DNA of 64,000 bases from Gimesia alba. Lineage in GTDB: Bacteria; Planctomycetota; Planctomycetia; Planctomycetales; Planctomycetaceae. Positions 1 to 10,801 of the stretch are shown piece by piece. The stretch spans positions 5,373,546-5,437,545 of the forward strand of contig NZ_CP036269.1 of the NCBI RefSeq assembly GCF_007744675.1, in the 5' to 3' direction. The translations under genes and the position numbers were made by a program. The notes beneath the pieces were generated by a model. It was given only the letters and a program-made list of their open reading frames with translations, ran no database searches and was not told the origin of the DNA. The stretch's first letter is position 1, and the number at the start of each line of letters is the position of its first letter.

Positions 1-250
1 TGCGAACTCACCAGTTTCCACTTCGATAGCATATTCTCGTATCTATATATTTAACAATTAGTTACACACATCGATCACAGAACGATCTGAATCCATTTTT
101 GAAATTAAGCATAAAAGATCGCACATAAGTGTTTCCCCTCCACTTAATTAGCATTATTTTGTAATAATACTTAATTATGGCATTTAAGTTGCTGTATCTT
201 AAGTCCTCACAAACAAGCTTGCCCTCCTCTCCTTCCACAGGAAACTGATT

Positions 251-1252
251 ATGAACTACCGATCCCATTTAAAACGAGGTTTTACTTTAATTGAATTACT
301 CGTGGTGATTGCCATCATCGCGATTCTGATTGCGTTACTGCTACCGGCAGTCCAGCAGGCGCGTGAAGCAGCCCGCCGCTCAACTTGCAAAAACAATATG
401 AAACAACTCGGACTGGCTTTGCACAACTACAATGATAATTTCACCGTCTTACCGATCGGTTCACAAACCGGCTCTTTCCCCAACTGGCGTGTTGGTGTCC
501 TGCCTTATCTGGATCAGGCAAATGTCTACAATCTGTTAACCAGGGCCAACGGCTATTGGGCGCATTCAGGGTTTCCCGGAAACACGGTTCTATATTCCGT
601 TCGTCTCCCCGTCTATAAATGTCCTTCAAATCCGTATGGCATGACCAACACGACCGATTTCAATTACTCTGCCAGTAATGCGGACGCCAGTCTGCAAAGT
701 ATGATTATTGACTATGTTGGTATCTCGGGGGCAACGCCGGACCCTGCAGGTCGAACGAATGTATGTACGGGAGATATTCTGGCAAGCAGTTCCAGTAACT
801 GTAATACGGGAATGCTGGTTCCTTTTGAAAGCAAGCGATTTCGCGATTGCACAGACGGAACCACCAATACCATCATCCTGGCAGAACAATCGGGTCAAGT
901 GAGTGGTACTCAGAAAAGTGCAAATGCGCTGGGTGCATGGCATGGCTGGGCTAATTCCAGTCTTTCAGCCTGGAATGCACGGACTCCCATGCCACTCAGT
1001 GCAGGTGGTTTCTGGTATGCCGCTGGTACCACCACGGTTCGCTACCCACCGAATGCATATTGGAAATCTACCGCCCCTGGGCCAGGAAACAGTCGTTATT
1101 CTGCCAATACGATTATTAACTCGCATCATGTCGGAGGCGTACATGCCGTATTAGCTGATGGCTCCGTTCGATTTCTTTCTGAAAACATCGACATGGATAC
1201 GCTCAGACAATTGTGTGTTCGCGATGATGGAAAAGTGATAGGAGAATATTAA
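251..1252 (+). CDS. DUF1559 protein with prepilin-type N-terminus
   Basis: Secreted or surface pseudopilin-like protein of the DUF1559 family, which is strongly expanded in planctomycetes; its precise role is not known. The N-terminus carries a type IV prepilin leader with cleavage expected after Gly10 ([11 protein letters not shown]), followed by a hydrophobic helix and the family signature [15 protein letters not shown]. The C-terminal signature ([15 protein letters not shown]) lies near residues 290-315. An AGGA ribosome site at 239-242 supports the start. A small lipoprotein gene follows 91 bp downstream, the same arrangement as at 16976-18364. Family assignment is secure; function is inferred. 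Confidence 0.95.
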   Translation: MNYRSHLKRGFTLIELLVVIAIIAILIALLLPAVQQAREAARRSTCKNNMKQLGLALHNYNDNFTVLPIGSQTGSFPNWRVGVLPYLDQANVYNLLTRANGYWAHSGFPGNTVLYSVRLPVYKCPSNPYGMTNTTDFNYSASNADASLQSMIIDYVGISGATPDPAGRTNVCTGDILASSSSNCNTGMLVPFESKRFRDCTDGTTNTIILAEQSGQVSGTQKSANALGAWHGWANSSLSAWNARTPMPLSAGGFWYAAGTTTVRYPPNAYWKSTAPGPGNSRYSANTIINSHHVGGVHAVLADGSVRFLSENIDMDTLRQLCVRDDGKVIGEY

Positions 1253-1275
1253 TCTCTCTTAAACTTCTTTTCTAA

Positions 1276-1300
1276 CTCCCCTGATTCTCGATCAGGGGAG
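1276..1300 (+). other. Intergenic stem-loop between DUF1559 gene and lipoprotein gene
   Basis: A 10-bp perfect stem (CTCCCCTGAT paired with ATCAGGGGAG) with a five-base loop lies just after the DUF1559 stop. No T-run follows, so it is not a classic Rho-independent terminator. It may stabilise the upstream message or attenuate read-through into the lipoprotein gene. Confidence 0.6.
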
Positions 1301-1343
1301 CCAGACAACTTCCTTCCCACCAAACAACGCTGCTGGAAAAATC

Positions 1344-1796
1344 ATGAAATATATCCCGTTTTCCCCTTCCGCATTTCGACAACTCAGTCTGACAGGACTC
1401 TTAATTCTATTCCTTGTAGGTCTCAACAGTTGTGATCATTCGCCAGGTTCAGAGAAACCAAGAGGTGATGTTACGATCCGGATTACAAACGGCAGCGCCC
1501 CTGTCGTAGATGCACAGGTCGATCTTGTGAATGAACAAACGGGGGAAGGTGGAGGTGGCACTCTCGATGCCGAGGGAAAAACAACGATGACAATGGTGGC
1601 ACTGGGATCATACACCGTCACCATCAATCCCCCTGCTGAGGAACCGGTAATCCCCGGTATCGAAACAGCTCCCAAACCGAAAGTAGCTCTCCCCATCCCC
1701 AAGCAGGCACAAAAAATTGCCACCAGCCCCTATAAGGTCGAAGTGGGCTCAGGGACGAATGACTTTACCTTTGATCTGAAATCGATTGCAGATTAA
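1344..1796 (+). CDS. Small lipoprotein with carboxypeptidase-regulatory-like fold
   Basis: A 150-residue predicted lipoprotein. The N-terminal signal ends in a lipobox (LNSC, Cys at residue 30). The mature part, with the pattern VTIRITNGSAPVVDAQVDL then a Gly-rich turn and YTVTINPP, resembles the transthyretin/carboxypeptidase-regulatory-like domains in lipoproteins that follow DUF1559 genes in planctomycetes. It is probably co-transcribed with the DUF1559 gene 91 bp upstream. The function is unknown; a structural role in the cell envelope is only a guess. The start is the first ATG, just before the basic/hydrophobic signal. Confidence 0.8.
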   Translation: MKYIPFSPSAFRQLSLTGLLILFLVGLNSCDHSPGSEKPRGDVTIRITNGSAPVVDAQVDLVNEQTGEGGGGTLDAEGKTTMTMVALGSYTVTINPPAEEPVIPGIETAPKPKVALPIPKQAQKIATSPYKVEVGSGTNDFTFDLKSIAD

Positions 1797-2220
1797 GGAA
1801 CTTCGTTGATTTTTTTTGTTTTTATATTTATGAAATGCTGGCATTCCCCTCCGATTCACGAATTATGCCTTTTGATCTATGCACGGTGAATCAAGAACTG
1901 CTACCCTATGGACTTACGTGTGAAATTGCCTGGCAAACAACAAGTTCCCATTTTGTCTACAGATTATGCTGCGTAGACAACAAAACTAACAGAGCTCTAC
2001 TCAGACTACATTTGCCTAAATAACAGGCATGCTTCTTGGAGAGCTGCTGACACATTGCGCGAAAGGATCTTGAAAAATCCGCTAAATCAAGATATTTCGT
2101 CACTGATTCTTGTAAACAGCGAATAAGCACCAGCAACGGCACGCAATCTGCTTTAAATCTATTTCATATAGTGAAATTACAGCAATTCCGTCCAAAAACG
2201 CTCGTTGAGGAATCCAGTTA
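1797..2220. other. Intergenic region, nothing clear
   Basis: A 424-bp gap before the ATP-grasp gene. Two short open frames (1835-2023 plus, 1957-2142 minus) have no ribosome site or recognisable protein pattern and overlap each other. I see no convincing promoter motif or repeat, although the promoter of the downstream operon presumably lies here. Confidence 0.5.
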
Positions 2221-3711
2221 ATGAGGCTAGCTCCCTACCAGTCTGGCGAAAGTTTTGATGAAATGTTTGCCCCCGATGGTCAGCCGCGACCCAGTGGGGA
2301 AAAGTTTGTAGAGCGGCTGCAAACGCTCTCAGAAGGTAGTTTGCAGCAACGGCAAAAAACAGCCGACCTCAGTCTGCAGAACATGGGGATTACTTTCAAT
2401 GTTTACGGACATGAAGCGGGTACCGAAAAAGTCTGGCCTTTCGACCTTCTCCCGCGGATCATTGACGCACATGAATGGAAAATGGTCGAAAGCGGACTGC
2501 GCCAGCGAATTCACGCTCTGAACCTGTTTGTTGATGATCTCTACAATGACTGCAAAATAATAAAAGACGGCAAAATCCCAGAAGAATTGGTCCAGTCTTC
2601 CAAAACATTGCGTCCTCAATGCAAAGGATATCGCCCCCCGCAGGGAGTCTGGTGCCATATCACCGGCGTTGACCTGATCCGTGATCGTGATGGACAGATT
2701 TACGTTCTGGAAGACAACCTGCGTTGTCCTTCCGGCGTATCGTACGTGCTTGAAAATCGCGAGTTAATGAAGCGGACATTCTCACACGTCTTTCAAGGCA
2801 TGTCTGTCGCACCGATCGAAGATTATCCCGAACAACTTCTGAAAACATTACTGGACTGCGCACCGGAAGGGGTGACCGATCCGACAGCCGTCGTACTCAC
2901 ACCAGGTATCTACAATTCGGCCTATTTTGAGCATACGTTTCTAGCTCAGCAAATGGGGGTCGAGCTGGTCCAGGGTACTGACCTGGTTGTTGAAAACGGC
3001 TACGTCCATATGAAAACGACGCGAGGCTTAAGTCGCGTCGATGTTATCTATCGTCGGATCGATGATGACTTTATTGACCCCAAATGTTTTCGCCCTGATT
3101 CTGCTCTGGGTGTCGACCATTTGATGGATGTCTGTCGGGCAGGACGCGTGACTTTAGCAAATGCCCCCGGTACCGGAGTCGCCGACGATAAAGCCGTTTA
3201 CGCCTATGTACCGGACATCATAAAATATTATCTCGGTGAAGAAATTATTCTGCCCAACGTTCCCACACATCTGTGTTCTGATGAAAAGCAACGGAATCAT
3301 GTGCTTGGAAATCTCGACAAACTTGTTGTGAAACCCACGAACGAATCGGGCGGGTATGGAATTTTGATGGGCCCTCAGTCCTCACAAGCAGAACGAGACA
3401 AATGTGCCGACGCGATTCGGGCCAATCCTCGCGAGTGGATTGCCCAACCGATGTTGAACCTCTCGACTGTCCCGACACTGGTCGAAGACGAACTCAAGCC
3501 ACGGCACGTGGATTTGCGTCCGTTCGTCCTCTGTGGAAAAGACATTTATGTGATGCCGGGCGGACTGACGCGAGTGGCTTTGAAAGAGGGGTCAATGGTC
3601 GTCAACTCGTCGCAAGGTGGTGGTAGCAAAGATACGTGGATCCTGCGAAACGGTAACTCAATCCCTGAGCCGCACATTTCACGAGCAGCCTGGGAGGACA
3701 AGAATGCTTAG
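2221..3711 (+). CDS. Circularly permuted type 2 ATP-grasp protein
   Basis: A 496-residue member of the circularly permuted ATP-grasp family (DUF404/DUF407), predicted carboxylate-amine/thiol ligases that form amide bonds on an unidentified substrate. Visible signatures are the N-terminal FDEMF...RPSGEKF region, the [27 protein letters not shown] block near residue 235, the [15 protein letters not shown] block near 275, and the C-terminal [12 protein letters not shown] and GGLTRVAL segments. It overlaps the alpha-E gene by 8 bp, so the two are translationally coupled. This ATP-grasp/alpha-E/transglutaminase association is known from many bacteria. A second, fused copy lies at 8258. Function beyond the ligase prediction is unknown. 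Confidence 0.93.
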   Translation: MRLAPYQSGESFDEMFAPDGQPRPSGEKFVERLQTLSEGSLQQRQKTADLSLQNMGITFNVYGHEAGTEKVWPFDLLPRIIDAHEWKMVESGLRQRIHALNLFVDDLYNDCKIIKDGKIPEELVQSSKTLRPQCKGYRPPQGVWCHITGVDLIRDRDGQIYVLEDNLRCPSGVSYVLENRELMKRTFSHVFQGMSVAPIEDYPEQLLKTLLDCAPEGVTDPTAVVLTPGIYNSAYFEHTFLAQQMGVELVQGTDLVVENGYVHMKTTRGLSRVDVIYRRIDDDFIDPKCFRPDSALGVDHLMDVCRAGRVTLANAPGTGVADDKAVYAYVPDIIKYYLGEEIILPNVPTHLCSDEKQRNHVLGNLDKLVVKPTNESGGYGILMGPQSSQAERDKCADAIRANPREWIAQPMLNLSTVPTLVEDELKPRHVDLRPFVLCGKDIYVMPGGLTRVALKEGSMVVNSSQGGGSKDTWILRNGNSIPEPHISRAAWEDKNA

Positions 3712-4708
3712 TCGAGTCGCGAATTCTGTTTACTGGTTGAGTCGCTATGTCGAGCGCGCGGAGAACGTCGCACGCTTTATCGACGTCAACTACAATCTGA
3801 CCCTGGGAGAAACCGACACACTCGGCAACCAGTGGGCCCCCTTGATCTTCACAACCGGTGATCAAGCCATATATGAAGAACAATACAAAGATTTCAGCCG
3901 CGAGAATGTTTTAAAGTTCCTTTTATTTGATAAGGAAAATCCCAATTCCATTCTCTCCTGTGCCTCATTTGCCCGCGAAAATGCCCGCACCATCCGCGAG
4001 ATTATTCCTTCGGTCGTCTGGGAACAGTTAAACCAGTTCTTTTTCATGGTCCGCTCGGCGGCCAGTCTTGAAGCAACACTGGACCAGCCGCAAGAATTTT
4101 GTGAACGTGTGCGACTGGCTAGTCATATGCTGGTTGGTGCAACTGACGCCACCATGTCTCACGGTGAAGCGTGGCATTTTTCACGCGTTGGACGAATGAT
4201 CGAACGGGCCGATAAAACATCGCGAATCGTCGATGTGCAATACTACATTTTACTTCCCGACGCGCACGATGTCGGTTCTGCACTCGATGTCGTTCGCTGG
4301 TCGGCTTTACTGCAATCTGCCAGTGCCCTGGCCATGTATCGACGCCAATACGGTAAGATTCTTCCAGACCACGTCGCTGATTTTCTGATTCTTGACAGCC
4401 GGTTTCCCCGTTCAATGCACTTCTGCCTAGCCAAAGCACAACAGTCGTTAAGAAGTATTACAGGCAGCACCGCAGGCACGTTTCTTAACCTGACCGAACA
4501 ACGCATCGGCCTGTTATGTGCGAATATGGATTACACCAGTATCGAGAATATCATTCAACAAGGGTTGCACCAATATATCGACGGCTTTCAGAAACAGTTG
4601 AATCTCGTTGGTGAAGCGATTCAGGATGACTTTTTCACATCGAAACAGTCATCACAAACTCAGGTCCAGACTTCTGAGACAGTCAGCCAGACGCAGTCGA
4701 ATTACTGA
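3704..4708 (+). CDS. Alpha-E domain protein (DUF403)
   Basis: A 334-residue all-helical alpha-E protein, the usual partner of circularly permuted ATP-grasp ligases. It begins [25 protein letters not shown], the family's hallmark N-terminus. A longer reading frame opens at 3617, but the start chosen here has GGAGG at 3693-3697, six bases ahead, and matches the family N-terminus. The ATG lies inside the end of the ATP-grasp gene (8-bp overlap). The last 20 residues are Gln/Ser/Thr-rich and look unstructured. It has no known enzymatic activity and probably acts with the ligase and the downstream transglutaminase. Confidence 0.93.
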   Translation: MLSRVANSVYWLSRYVERAENVARFIDVNYNLTLGETDTLGNQWAPLIFTTGDQAIYEEQYKDFSRENVLKFLLFDKENPNSILSCASFARENARTIREIIPSVVWEQLNQFFFMVRSAASLEATLDQPQEFCERVRLASHMLVGATDATMSHGEAWHFSRVGRMIERADKTSRIVDVQYYILLPDAHDVGSALDVVRWSALLQSASALAMYRRQYGKILPDHVADFLILDSRFPRSMHFCLAKAQQSLRSITGSTAGTFLNLTEQRIGLLCANMDYTSIENIIQQGLHQYIDGFQKQLNLVGEAIQDDFFTSKQSSQTQVQTSETVSQTQSNY

Positions 4709-4762
4709 ATCCGACATACATAAGAACGTATTTTAATTTTTCAAACTGAATGATGATACAAC

Positions 4763-7700
4763 ATGATCCGCATTGCATTAAATCACAAATCAATTTATCA
4801 GTATGATCGTAGCGTGGAACTGGCGCCACAAGTCGTCCGCCTGCGTCCTGCGCCACACTGTCGCACTCCGATCTGCAGCTATTCGCTTCGTGTCACTCCG
4901 GAAGAGCATTTTGTCAACTGGCTGCAGGACCCGCACAGCAACCATCTTGCCCGGCTGATTTTCCCCGAAAAAACACGCCACCTGCAAGTGGAAATCGATC
5001 TCGTCGCGGAAATGACCGTGGTCAATCCATTTGATTTCTTCCTCGAACCGGAGGCGATGGAATATCCGTTCCAATACGAAGCAAGCCTGGCAAAAGATTT
5101 ACAGCCATTCCTGGCTAAGATCGAACCGGGACCGGAATTTACTGCCCTGATCAATTCCATCGATCGCTCCGAGATCAAAACAATCGATTTTCTGGTTGGT
5201 CTGAATCAACGTTTGCAGGAAATGATTCGCTATGTCATTCGGATGGAACACGGGGTCCAGTCACCGGAAGAAACATTAAAACTGTCCAGCGGTTCGTGCC
5301 GCGACAGCGCCTGGCTGCTGGTACAACTCCTGCGACATCTGGGACTCGCTTCCCGGTTCGTCTCCGGATATCTGATTCAGCTCAAGCCCGACGTCGAGTC
5401 ACTCGATGGCCCCTCAGGTGCCGCGGAAGACTTTACCGATTTGCACGCCTGGACTGAAGTCTTTCTGCCTGGCGCCGGCTGGATCGGGCTTGATCCGACA
5501 TCCGGTTTACTGGCTGGTGAAGGACATATTCCACTAGCATGTACCCCAGAGCCCTCCAATGCGGCCCCCATCAGCGGGAACGTAGGAAAATGCGAAGTCG
5601 AATTTCGGCATGAAATGTCTGTGACCCGCGTTCATGAAGACGCCCGGATCACGAAACCCTACACAGAAGAAGAGTGGCAGCGGATCGAATCAGTTGGTCA
5701 CGAGGTCGATGAGCAGCTAGAAAACAATGACGTACGATTAACTATGGGGGGAGAACCGACGTTCGTTTCCATTGATGATATGGAAGGAGATGAATGGAAA
5801 ACCGCCGCCGTTGGTCCGACAAAACGACGTCTGTCAGGAAATCTGATTGAACTGCTGCGACAGCGGTTTGCCCCGGACGGCCTGATCCACTATGGACAGG
5901 GAAAATGGTATCCCGGTGAATCTTTGCCTCGCTGGGCTATGACATGCATGTGGAGAACAGACGGGCAACCGATCTGGAAAAATGTGCGGCTGCTCGCCGA
6001 TCCGGATCAGGATAATGGTATCAGTATCAAACACGCCCAACTTTTTGCAGAACGATTCTCAAAACGACTGGGGCTCAATTCCGAACATGCGACACTCGCT
6101 TATGAAGATGCGATGTATTACTTATGGAAAGAGCGTCGGCTGGCCGTGAATGTCGACGTTTTAAATTCTGATCTTGAAGATGAAGAAGAACGAATTCGCC
6201 TGGCGCGTGTTTTTGAGCAGGGTCTGGATTCCCCCGTAGGTTGCCTGCTCCCTTTAATGCACCAGTGGTGGAATGCCAAACCGCGTTGGCGAAGCGGTCA
6301 CTGGCCGGTTCGATCCGAGAATCTGTTTCTGATTCCAGGCGACTCTCCCATGGGACTTCGACTGCCTCTGGATTCTCTACCTGCTCCTACTTCGGGTGAG
6401 TATTCTCCCGTGCCGGTCGTCCCCTTTGAAGAAACAGAAGCGCTGCCGGATTACGAACGATTGCGTCAGCACGCCGCATTTCAGCGTCCCGCACACAAGT
6501 CAAACGGTCGTGTTCAGCATCAGGTTCTGCAGCGAGCTGGCTCGGGTGCTGTACTCGAGAAACCGCTTGAAGAAGAACAAACAGATACAGAACCTCCCTC
6601 AGAAGAATCTGGAATCATTCGCACTGCGATGTGCTTTGAACCGCGAGAAGGCAACCTGCATGTTTTCATGCCTCCCGTAGACCGACTCGAAAGTTACCTG
6701 GAACTGGTCACAGAGATCGAACTGACCGCGGAAGAACTGGATATTCCCGTCATTCTGGAAGGCTACCTTCCGCCGACTGACTATCGATTACAACACATTA
6801 AAGTTACCCCTGACCCGGGAGTGATTGAAGTCAACGTGCAACCGGCCCACAACTGGCAGGAACTGGTCGAAATCACAGCCGGGGTCTACGAAGACGCACG
6901 CCATACGCGACTGGGTACCGAACAATTCGATCTGGACGGCACGCACACTGGCACCGGTGGCGGGAATCACATTGTATTGGGTTCCCACACACCTCATGAC
7001 AGTCCATTTTTACGCCGCCCGGACCTGCTGCGAAGTCTGCTTGCCTACTGGCATAATCACCCTTCACTCTCGTATTATTTTTCAGGACGGTTTATTGGAC
7101 CGACCAGCCAGGCCCCGCGAGTCGACGAAGGCCGACGCGATGCGACATACGAATTGCAGATTGCATTTGAGCAGATTCCCGAAAAAGGCGATTGCCCCCC
7201 CTGGCTGGTGGATCGTGTGTTCCGGCATCTGCTGGTCGACCTGACAGGCAATACGCACCGCGCAGAATTCTGTATTGATAAGCTGTACTCTCCCGACAGT
7301 GCTACGGGCCGATTGGGGCTGGTGGAATTTCGTGGATTCGAGATGCCGCCTCATTGGCAGATGAGTTTGACGCAGCAACTGCTGCTCCGCGCACTAGTCG
7401 CCCGCTTCTGGAAAAAACCATATACACCGGATCTGGTCGATTGGAATACGTCAATTCATGATCGCTGGTTATTGCCACATTTTATCCACCAGGATTTTGA
7501 AGACGTCATTGAAGAATTGTTTGAGGAAGGATTCCCGCTGGAAGCAAACTGGTTTGAACCACACTATGAATTTCGATTTCCTTTCATTGGTGAAATTCAA
7601 AATCGGGGAATTCATGTGGAACTGAGAACTGCCATCGAGCCTTGGTACGTACTAGGTGAAGAACCCGCGGGGGGTGCAACGGCACGGTTTGTTGATTCTT

Positions 7701-8128
7701 CGGTTCAACGCTTACAAGTGAAAGTGCGAGGGATGTCGAACGGACGTCATATCCTGTTATGCAACGGTCGAAAAATTCCGCTGCATTCAACGGGCACGGA
7801 AGGAGAATTTGTCGCCGGGGTACGTTATCGTGCCTGGCAGCCGCCCAGTTGCCTGCATCCCACCATTCCGGTCGACGAGCCGCTGGTGTTTGACATACTG
7901 GACACCTGGGTGAACCGTTCGGTAGGAGGCTGTACTTACCATGTCGGCCATCCGGGAGGACTCAATCCCGGAACGTTCCCTGTGAACGCTTATGAAGCAG
8001 AAGGTCGCCGCGCAGCCCGCTTTTTCAAGATGGGACACACGGGAGGCACGAAAGCAATCCCTGCAGATGAGAAAAACCCTCTATTTCCGATGACACTTGA
8101 CCTTCGCCGGAACCGAGGCATTGTATAA
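4763..8128 (+). CDS. Transglutaminase-like / DUF2126 fusion protein
   Basis: A 1121-residue cytoplasmic protein with no signal peptide. Residues 1-90 form the bacterial transglutaminase N-terminal beta domain. The papain-like transglutaminase core follows, with triad Cys179 (GSCRDSAW), His228 (DLHAWTEV) and Asp244 (GLDPTSG). From about residue 310 (RLTMGGEPTFVSIDD) to the end is the DUF2126 region. It sits 54 bp after the alpha-E gene and is followed by a terminator, so genes 2221-8128 look like one transcript. The likely activity is a peptidase or amide-forming reaction acting with the ATP-grasp ligase. The substrate is unknown. Confidence 0.93.
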   Translation: MIRIALNHKSIYQYDRSVELAPQVVRLRPAPHCRTPICSYSLRVTPEEHFVNWLQDPHSNHLARLIFPEKTRHLQVEIDLVAEMTVVNPFDFFLEPEAMEYPFQYEASLAKDLQPFLAKIEPGPEFTALINSIDRSEIKTIDFLVGLNQRLQEMIRYVIRMEHGVQSPEETLKLSSGSCRDSAWLLVQLLRHLGLASRFVSGYLIQLKPDVESLDGPSGAAEDFTDLHAWTEVFLPGAGWIGLDPTSGLLAGEGHIPLACTPEPSNAAPISGNVGKCEVEFRHEMSVTRVHEDARITKPYTEEEWQRIESVGHEVDEQLENNDVRLTMGGEPTFVSIDDMEGDEWKTAAVGPTKRRLSGNLIELLRQRFAPDGLIHYGQGKWYPGESLPRWAMTCMWRTDGQPIWKNVRLLADPDQDNGISIKHAQLFAERFSKRLGLNSEHATLAYEDAMYYLWKERRLAVNVDVLNSDLEDEEERIRLARVFEQGLDSPVGCLLPLMHQWWNAKPRWRSGHWPVRSENLFLIPGDSPMGLRLPLDSLPAPTSGEYSPVPVVPFEETEALPDYERLRQHAAFQRPAHKSNGRVQHQVLQRAGSGAVLEKPLEEEQTDTEPPSEESGIIRTAMCFEPREGNLHVFMPPVDRLESYLELVTEIELTAEELDIPVILEGYLPPTDYRLQHIKVTPDPGVIEVNVQPAHNWQELVEITAGVYEDARHTRLGTEQFDLDGTHTGTGGGNHIVLGSHTPHDSPFLRRPDLLRSLLAYWHNHPSLSYYFSGRFIGPTSQAPRVDEGRRDATYELQIAFEQIPEKGDCPPWLVDRVFRHLLVDLTGNTHRAEFCIDKLYSPDSATGRLGLVEFRGFEMPPHWQMSLTQQLLLRALVARFWKKPYTPDLVDWNTSIHDRWLLPHFIHQDFEDVIEELFEEGFPLEANWFEPHYEFRFPFIGEIQNRGIHVELRTAIEPWYVLGEEPAGGATARFVDSSVQRLQVKVRGMSNGRHILLCNGRKIPLHSTGTEGEFVAGVRYRAWQPPSCLHPTIPVDEPLVFDILDTWVNRSVGGCTYHVGHPGGLNPGTFPVNAYEAEGRRAARFFKMGHTGGTKAIPADEKNPLFPMTLDLRRNRGIV

Positions 8129-8134
8129 AATAAC

Positions 8135-8180
8135 GGCAATCCGGTTTGCAGCAACAACTGCCTCCGGGTTGCCTTATTTT
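8135..8180 (+). terminator. Rho-independent terminator after the DUF2126 gene
   Basis: A 10-bp stem (GGCAATCCGG with CCGGGTTGCC, one G-T pair), 19-base loop, then TTATTTT. It separates the first ATP-grasp/alpha-E/transglutaminase set from the second. Confidence 0.7.
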
Positions 8181-8257
8181 CTACCAGTTGCTTTCCCCAT
8201 CAAATCAGATGTCGTAAAGCGACTGGTTGATCTACATACTTTTCTTTAGGAACAAGA

Positions 8258-10801
8258 GTGAACGTGTCGACACATCCACTTTCCGTGAACAATATATTCC
8301 AAGGCTACGCTCCCCCCGGAGGTGTCTTCGACGAATTCATGATGGATGCCACTCAGCCGCGTCCGCATTCGAAATTATTTCTTGATGCCGTTGTTAAAAT
8401 TGGTCGTGACGAGTTCGAACATCGCTGGCAGCAGGCACAACGCACGGTACAAGCCAATGATTTTGCCTATAGTGGCTATGTCACCCCGGAAGATAAACCA
8501 CGTCCGTGGGAACTGGATGCGATTCCCTTTCTGATTTCCGCTGATGAATGGAATCAAGTTTCAACGGCTCTGGAACAACGTGCCCAGTTACTGAACCTGA
8601 TCCTGAAAGACCTGTATGGCAAACAATCCTTATTGAAGGAGGGAGTTTTACCGCCGGAACTGGTTTTCTCTCATCCTGGATTTCTGCGCGCCTACCAGCG
8701 AGAAGATCTGCCAAACGACCGCTTTCTACATTTTTATGCGGCTGATCTGGCACGTGCTCCCAACGGTGAGTGGTGGGTTCTGGCAGATCGAACAGAAGCA
8801 GCATCAGGCATCGGTTTCGCTTTGGAAAATCGCATTCTGACTTCGCGCATGTTTCCGGATCTGTTTCAACAATACCATGTTGAACGACTGGCACCATTTT
8901 TTATCGCCGCGCAGGAAACGCTGCATAACTTGGCCCCCCAAAGACAAGAAAACCCGCGGGTCGTACTGTTGAGTCATGGACCAACGAGCCCCAATTACTT
9001 TGAGGATGCTTATCTGGCACGCTATCTGGGTTACACACTTGTGGAAGGGGGAGACCTGGCTGTCCGTAAAAATCAAGTGATGCTGAAAACGCTCGGCGGT
9101 CTGATTCCGGTAGACGTCATTTTCAGACGACAAAACAGCAGTGATTGCGACGCACTGGAACTGGATGCGTCTTCCAGTTTGGGTGTCGCCGGACTCACCC
9201 AGGCGGCACGGTCAGGACAAGTCGGAATCGCGAATGCACTAGGCAGCGGCTTACTTGAATCCGCTGCCTTCATGGCCTTTATGCCACGCCTGTCACAATC
9301 ACTTTTGGGAAAAGACCTGTTGATACCCGGCGTGGCCTCGTGGTGGTGCGGCCTGCCGGATCAATTGAATTATGTGCTCAAGAACCTCGAGAAACTGATT
9401 ATTCAACCCGCATTTCGCATCCGTGGAAAGGACACTCCCTCACTGGAGTCATTGAACCAGATGTCTCCGAAAAAGTTGACGGAATTAATCAAGGCAAACC
9501 CAAAACAATTTGCCGCACAGGAAAAAGTGATGCGATCCAGTGTGCCAGTCTGGCGCGGAAAAATCCAGCCAGCTCATCTGGCTCTGCGTGCGTATGCAGT
9601 TGCCAGCGGCGACTCTTATACAGTTATGCGAGGCGCACTGGCACGAACCTCTTCTGCCCTTGATCCACTGGAAGTTTCGATTCGTAAAGGAGAAGGCAGT
9701 AAAGACGCCTGGGTATTATCAGACAGTCCGGTCGAACATGTAACGCTGCTGAAAGAACAGGGACGCACGATCAAACTACGTCGCAGTGGTTCCGAACTCC
9801 CCAGTCGTGCAGCGGACAATATCTTCTGGTTAGGACGCCACCTGGAACGGGCAGAAGCACTGGCACGATTGCTGCGTGCCGCCGTCAATCGGATGAGTGG
9901 CGAAACCCGCTTTACGAGCGATGTTGAATTGCCAGTACTATTGCGGTGTCTGGCCGATCAAGGTCAAATCGAACCAGGTTATGCCATTGATAAAATGCGC
10001 AACCAGATGCCGCCGATTGAACATGTCTTACCAACTTCCGTATTTGACAAAACACAATCCGCGTCGTTGCGTTCTGTGATTGGTGAACTTTTCCGACTGG
10101 GATCAATCGTACGAGACCGAATTTCGCTTGATACGTGGCGGATTATCCGTCGCATTGACAAAGGGTTTCTTCCGGAACGATTCGGCGTTACCAACCTGGC
10201 AGATGTCTTGACGAAAACCGACGATCTGATTACCGAGCTCTCCGCATTCAGTGGTATTATCATGGAAAGTATGACTCGGACCCAGGCGTTTCGATTTCTC
10301 GAACTAGGCCGCCGGGTAGAACGGTCTTTTCAAATTATCAGCCTCGTCAAGAACTGCTTTATCCCGATGCCGGAAGCACAAGGACCGATATTCGAAACCG
10401 TGCTGGAAGTTGCTGACAGTCTAATGACCTACCGCTCGCGCTATCTGGCCAACCTGCAATTAGCAGCGGTCCTTGATCTTTTATTAACAGATGAAACAAA
10501 CCCGCGTTCTCTGGTATTCCAATTCATGCAGCTTTCCAAACATGTGGAACGACTGCCACGCAATCACGAACAACCGGGTTATACGGCAGAACAAAGACTG
10601 GCCATGACGTTACTGCATTCGGTTCGAATGTTAGATATCCAGGAGGCAGCAGAAGCACATAGTCTGGGTGACTATGAACCACTCGAACGTCTGATTGAAA
10701 CCTGGGAGTTTCAGTTACCCAAACTTTCGGAGGCGATTTCACACCGGTATCTCGTGCATGCTGTTCCTTCTCACCAACTCTCAGACATCAGCCCGCAATG
10801 A
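8258..10801 (+). CDS. Circularly permuted ATP-grasp/alpha-E fusion protein
   Basis: An 847-residue fusion of the two functions that are separate genes at 2221 and 3704. Residues 1-500 are a circularly permuted ATP-grasp domain (VFDEFMMD...RPHSKLF, SPNYFEDAYLARYLGY, VDVIFRRQNSSDCD). Residues from about 515 to the end are the alpha-E domain (SRAADNIFWLGRHLERAEALARL). The start is GTG, supported by AGGA at 8248-8251. It overlaps the following transglutaminase gene by 4 bp (ATGA). Compared with the first copy, the ATP-grasp half has less of the NESGGYG-type loop (RIRGKDTPS here), so substrate or activity may differ. Confidence 0.93.
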   Translation: MNVSTHPLSVNNIFQGYAPPGGVFDEFMMDATQPRPHSKLFLDAVVKIGRDEFEHRWQQAQRTVQANDFAYSGYVTPEDKPRPWELDAIPFLISADEWNQVSTALEQRAQLLNLILKDLYGKQSLLKEGVLPPELVFSHPGFLRAYQREDLPNDRFLHFYAADLARAPNGEWWVLADRTEAASGIGFALENRILTSRMFPDLFQQYHVERLAPFFIAAQETLHNLAPQRQENPRVVLLSHGPTSPNYFEDAYLARYLGYTLVEGGDLAVRKNQVMLKTLGGLIPVDVIFRRQNSSDCDALELDASSSLGVAGLTQAARSGQVGIANALGSGLLESAAFMAFMPRLSQSLLGKDLLIPGVASWWCGLPDQLNYVLKNLEKLIIQPAFRIRGKDTPSLESLNQMSPKKLTELIKANPKQFAAQEKVMRSSVPVWRGKIQPAHLALRAYAVASGDSYTVMRGALARTSSALDPLEVSIRKGEGSKDAWVLSDSPVEHVTLLKEQGRTIKLRRSGSELPSRAADNIFWLGRHLERAEALARLLRAAVNRMSGETRFTSDVELPVLLRCLADQGQIEPGYAIDKMRNQMPPIEHVLPTSVFDKTQSASLRSVIGELFRLGSIVRDRISLDTWRIIRRIDKGFLPERFGVTNLADVLTKTDDLITELSAFSGIIMESMTRTQAFRFLELGRRVERSFQIISLVKNCFIPMPEAQGPIFETVLEVADSLMTYRSRYLANLQLAAVLDLLLTDETNPRSLVFQFMQLSKHVERLPRNHEQPGYTAEQRLAMTLLHSVRMLDIQEAAEAHSLGDYEPLERLIETWEFQLPKLSEAISHRYLVHAVPSHQLSDISPQ

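Noticed and set aside
62..268. 68-codon minus-strand frame at the left edge
   Set aside because: No ribosome site or recognisable pattern, and it overlaps the start of the DUF1559 gene and its ribosome site.
1835..2142. Short frames on both strands before the ATP-grasp gene
   Set aside because: They overlap each other, lack ribosome sites and show no domain.
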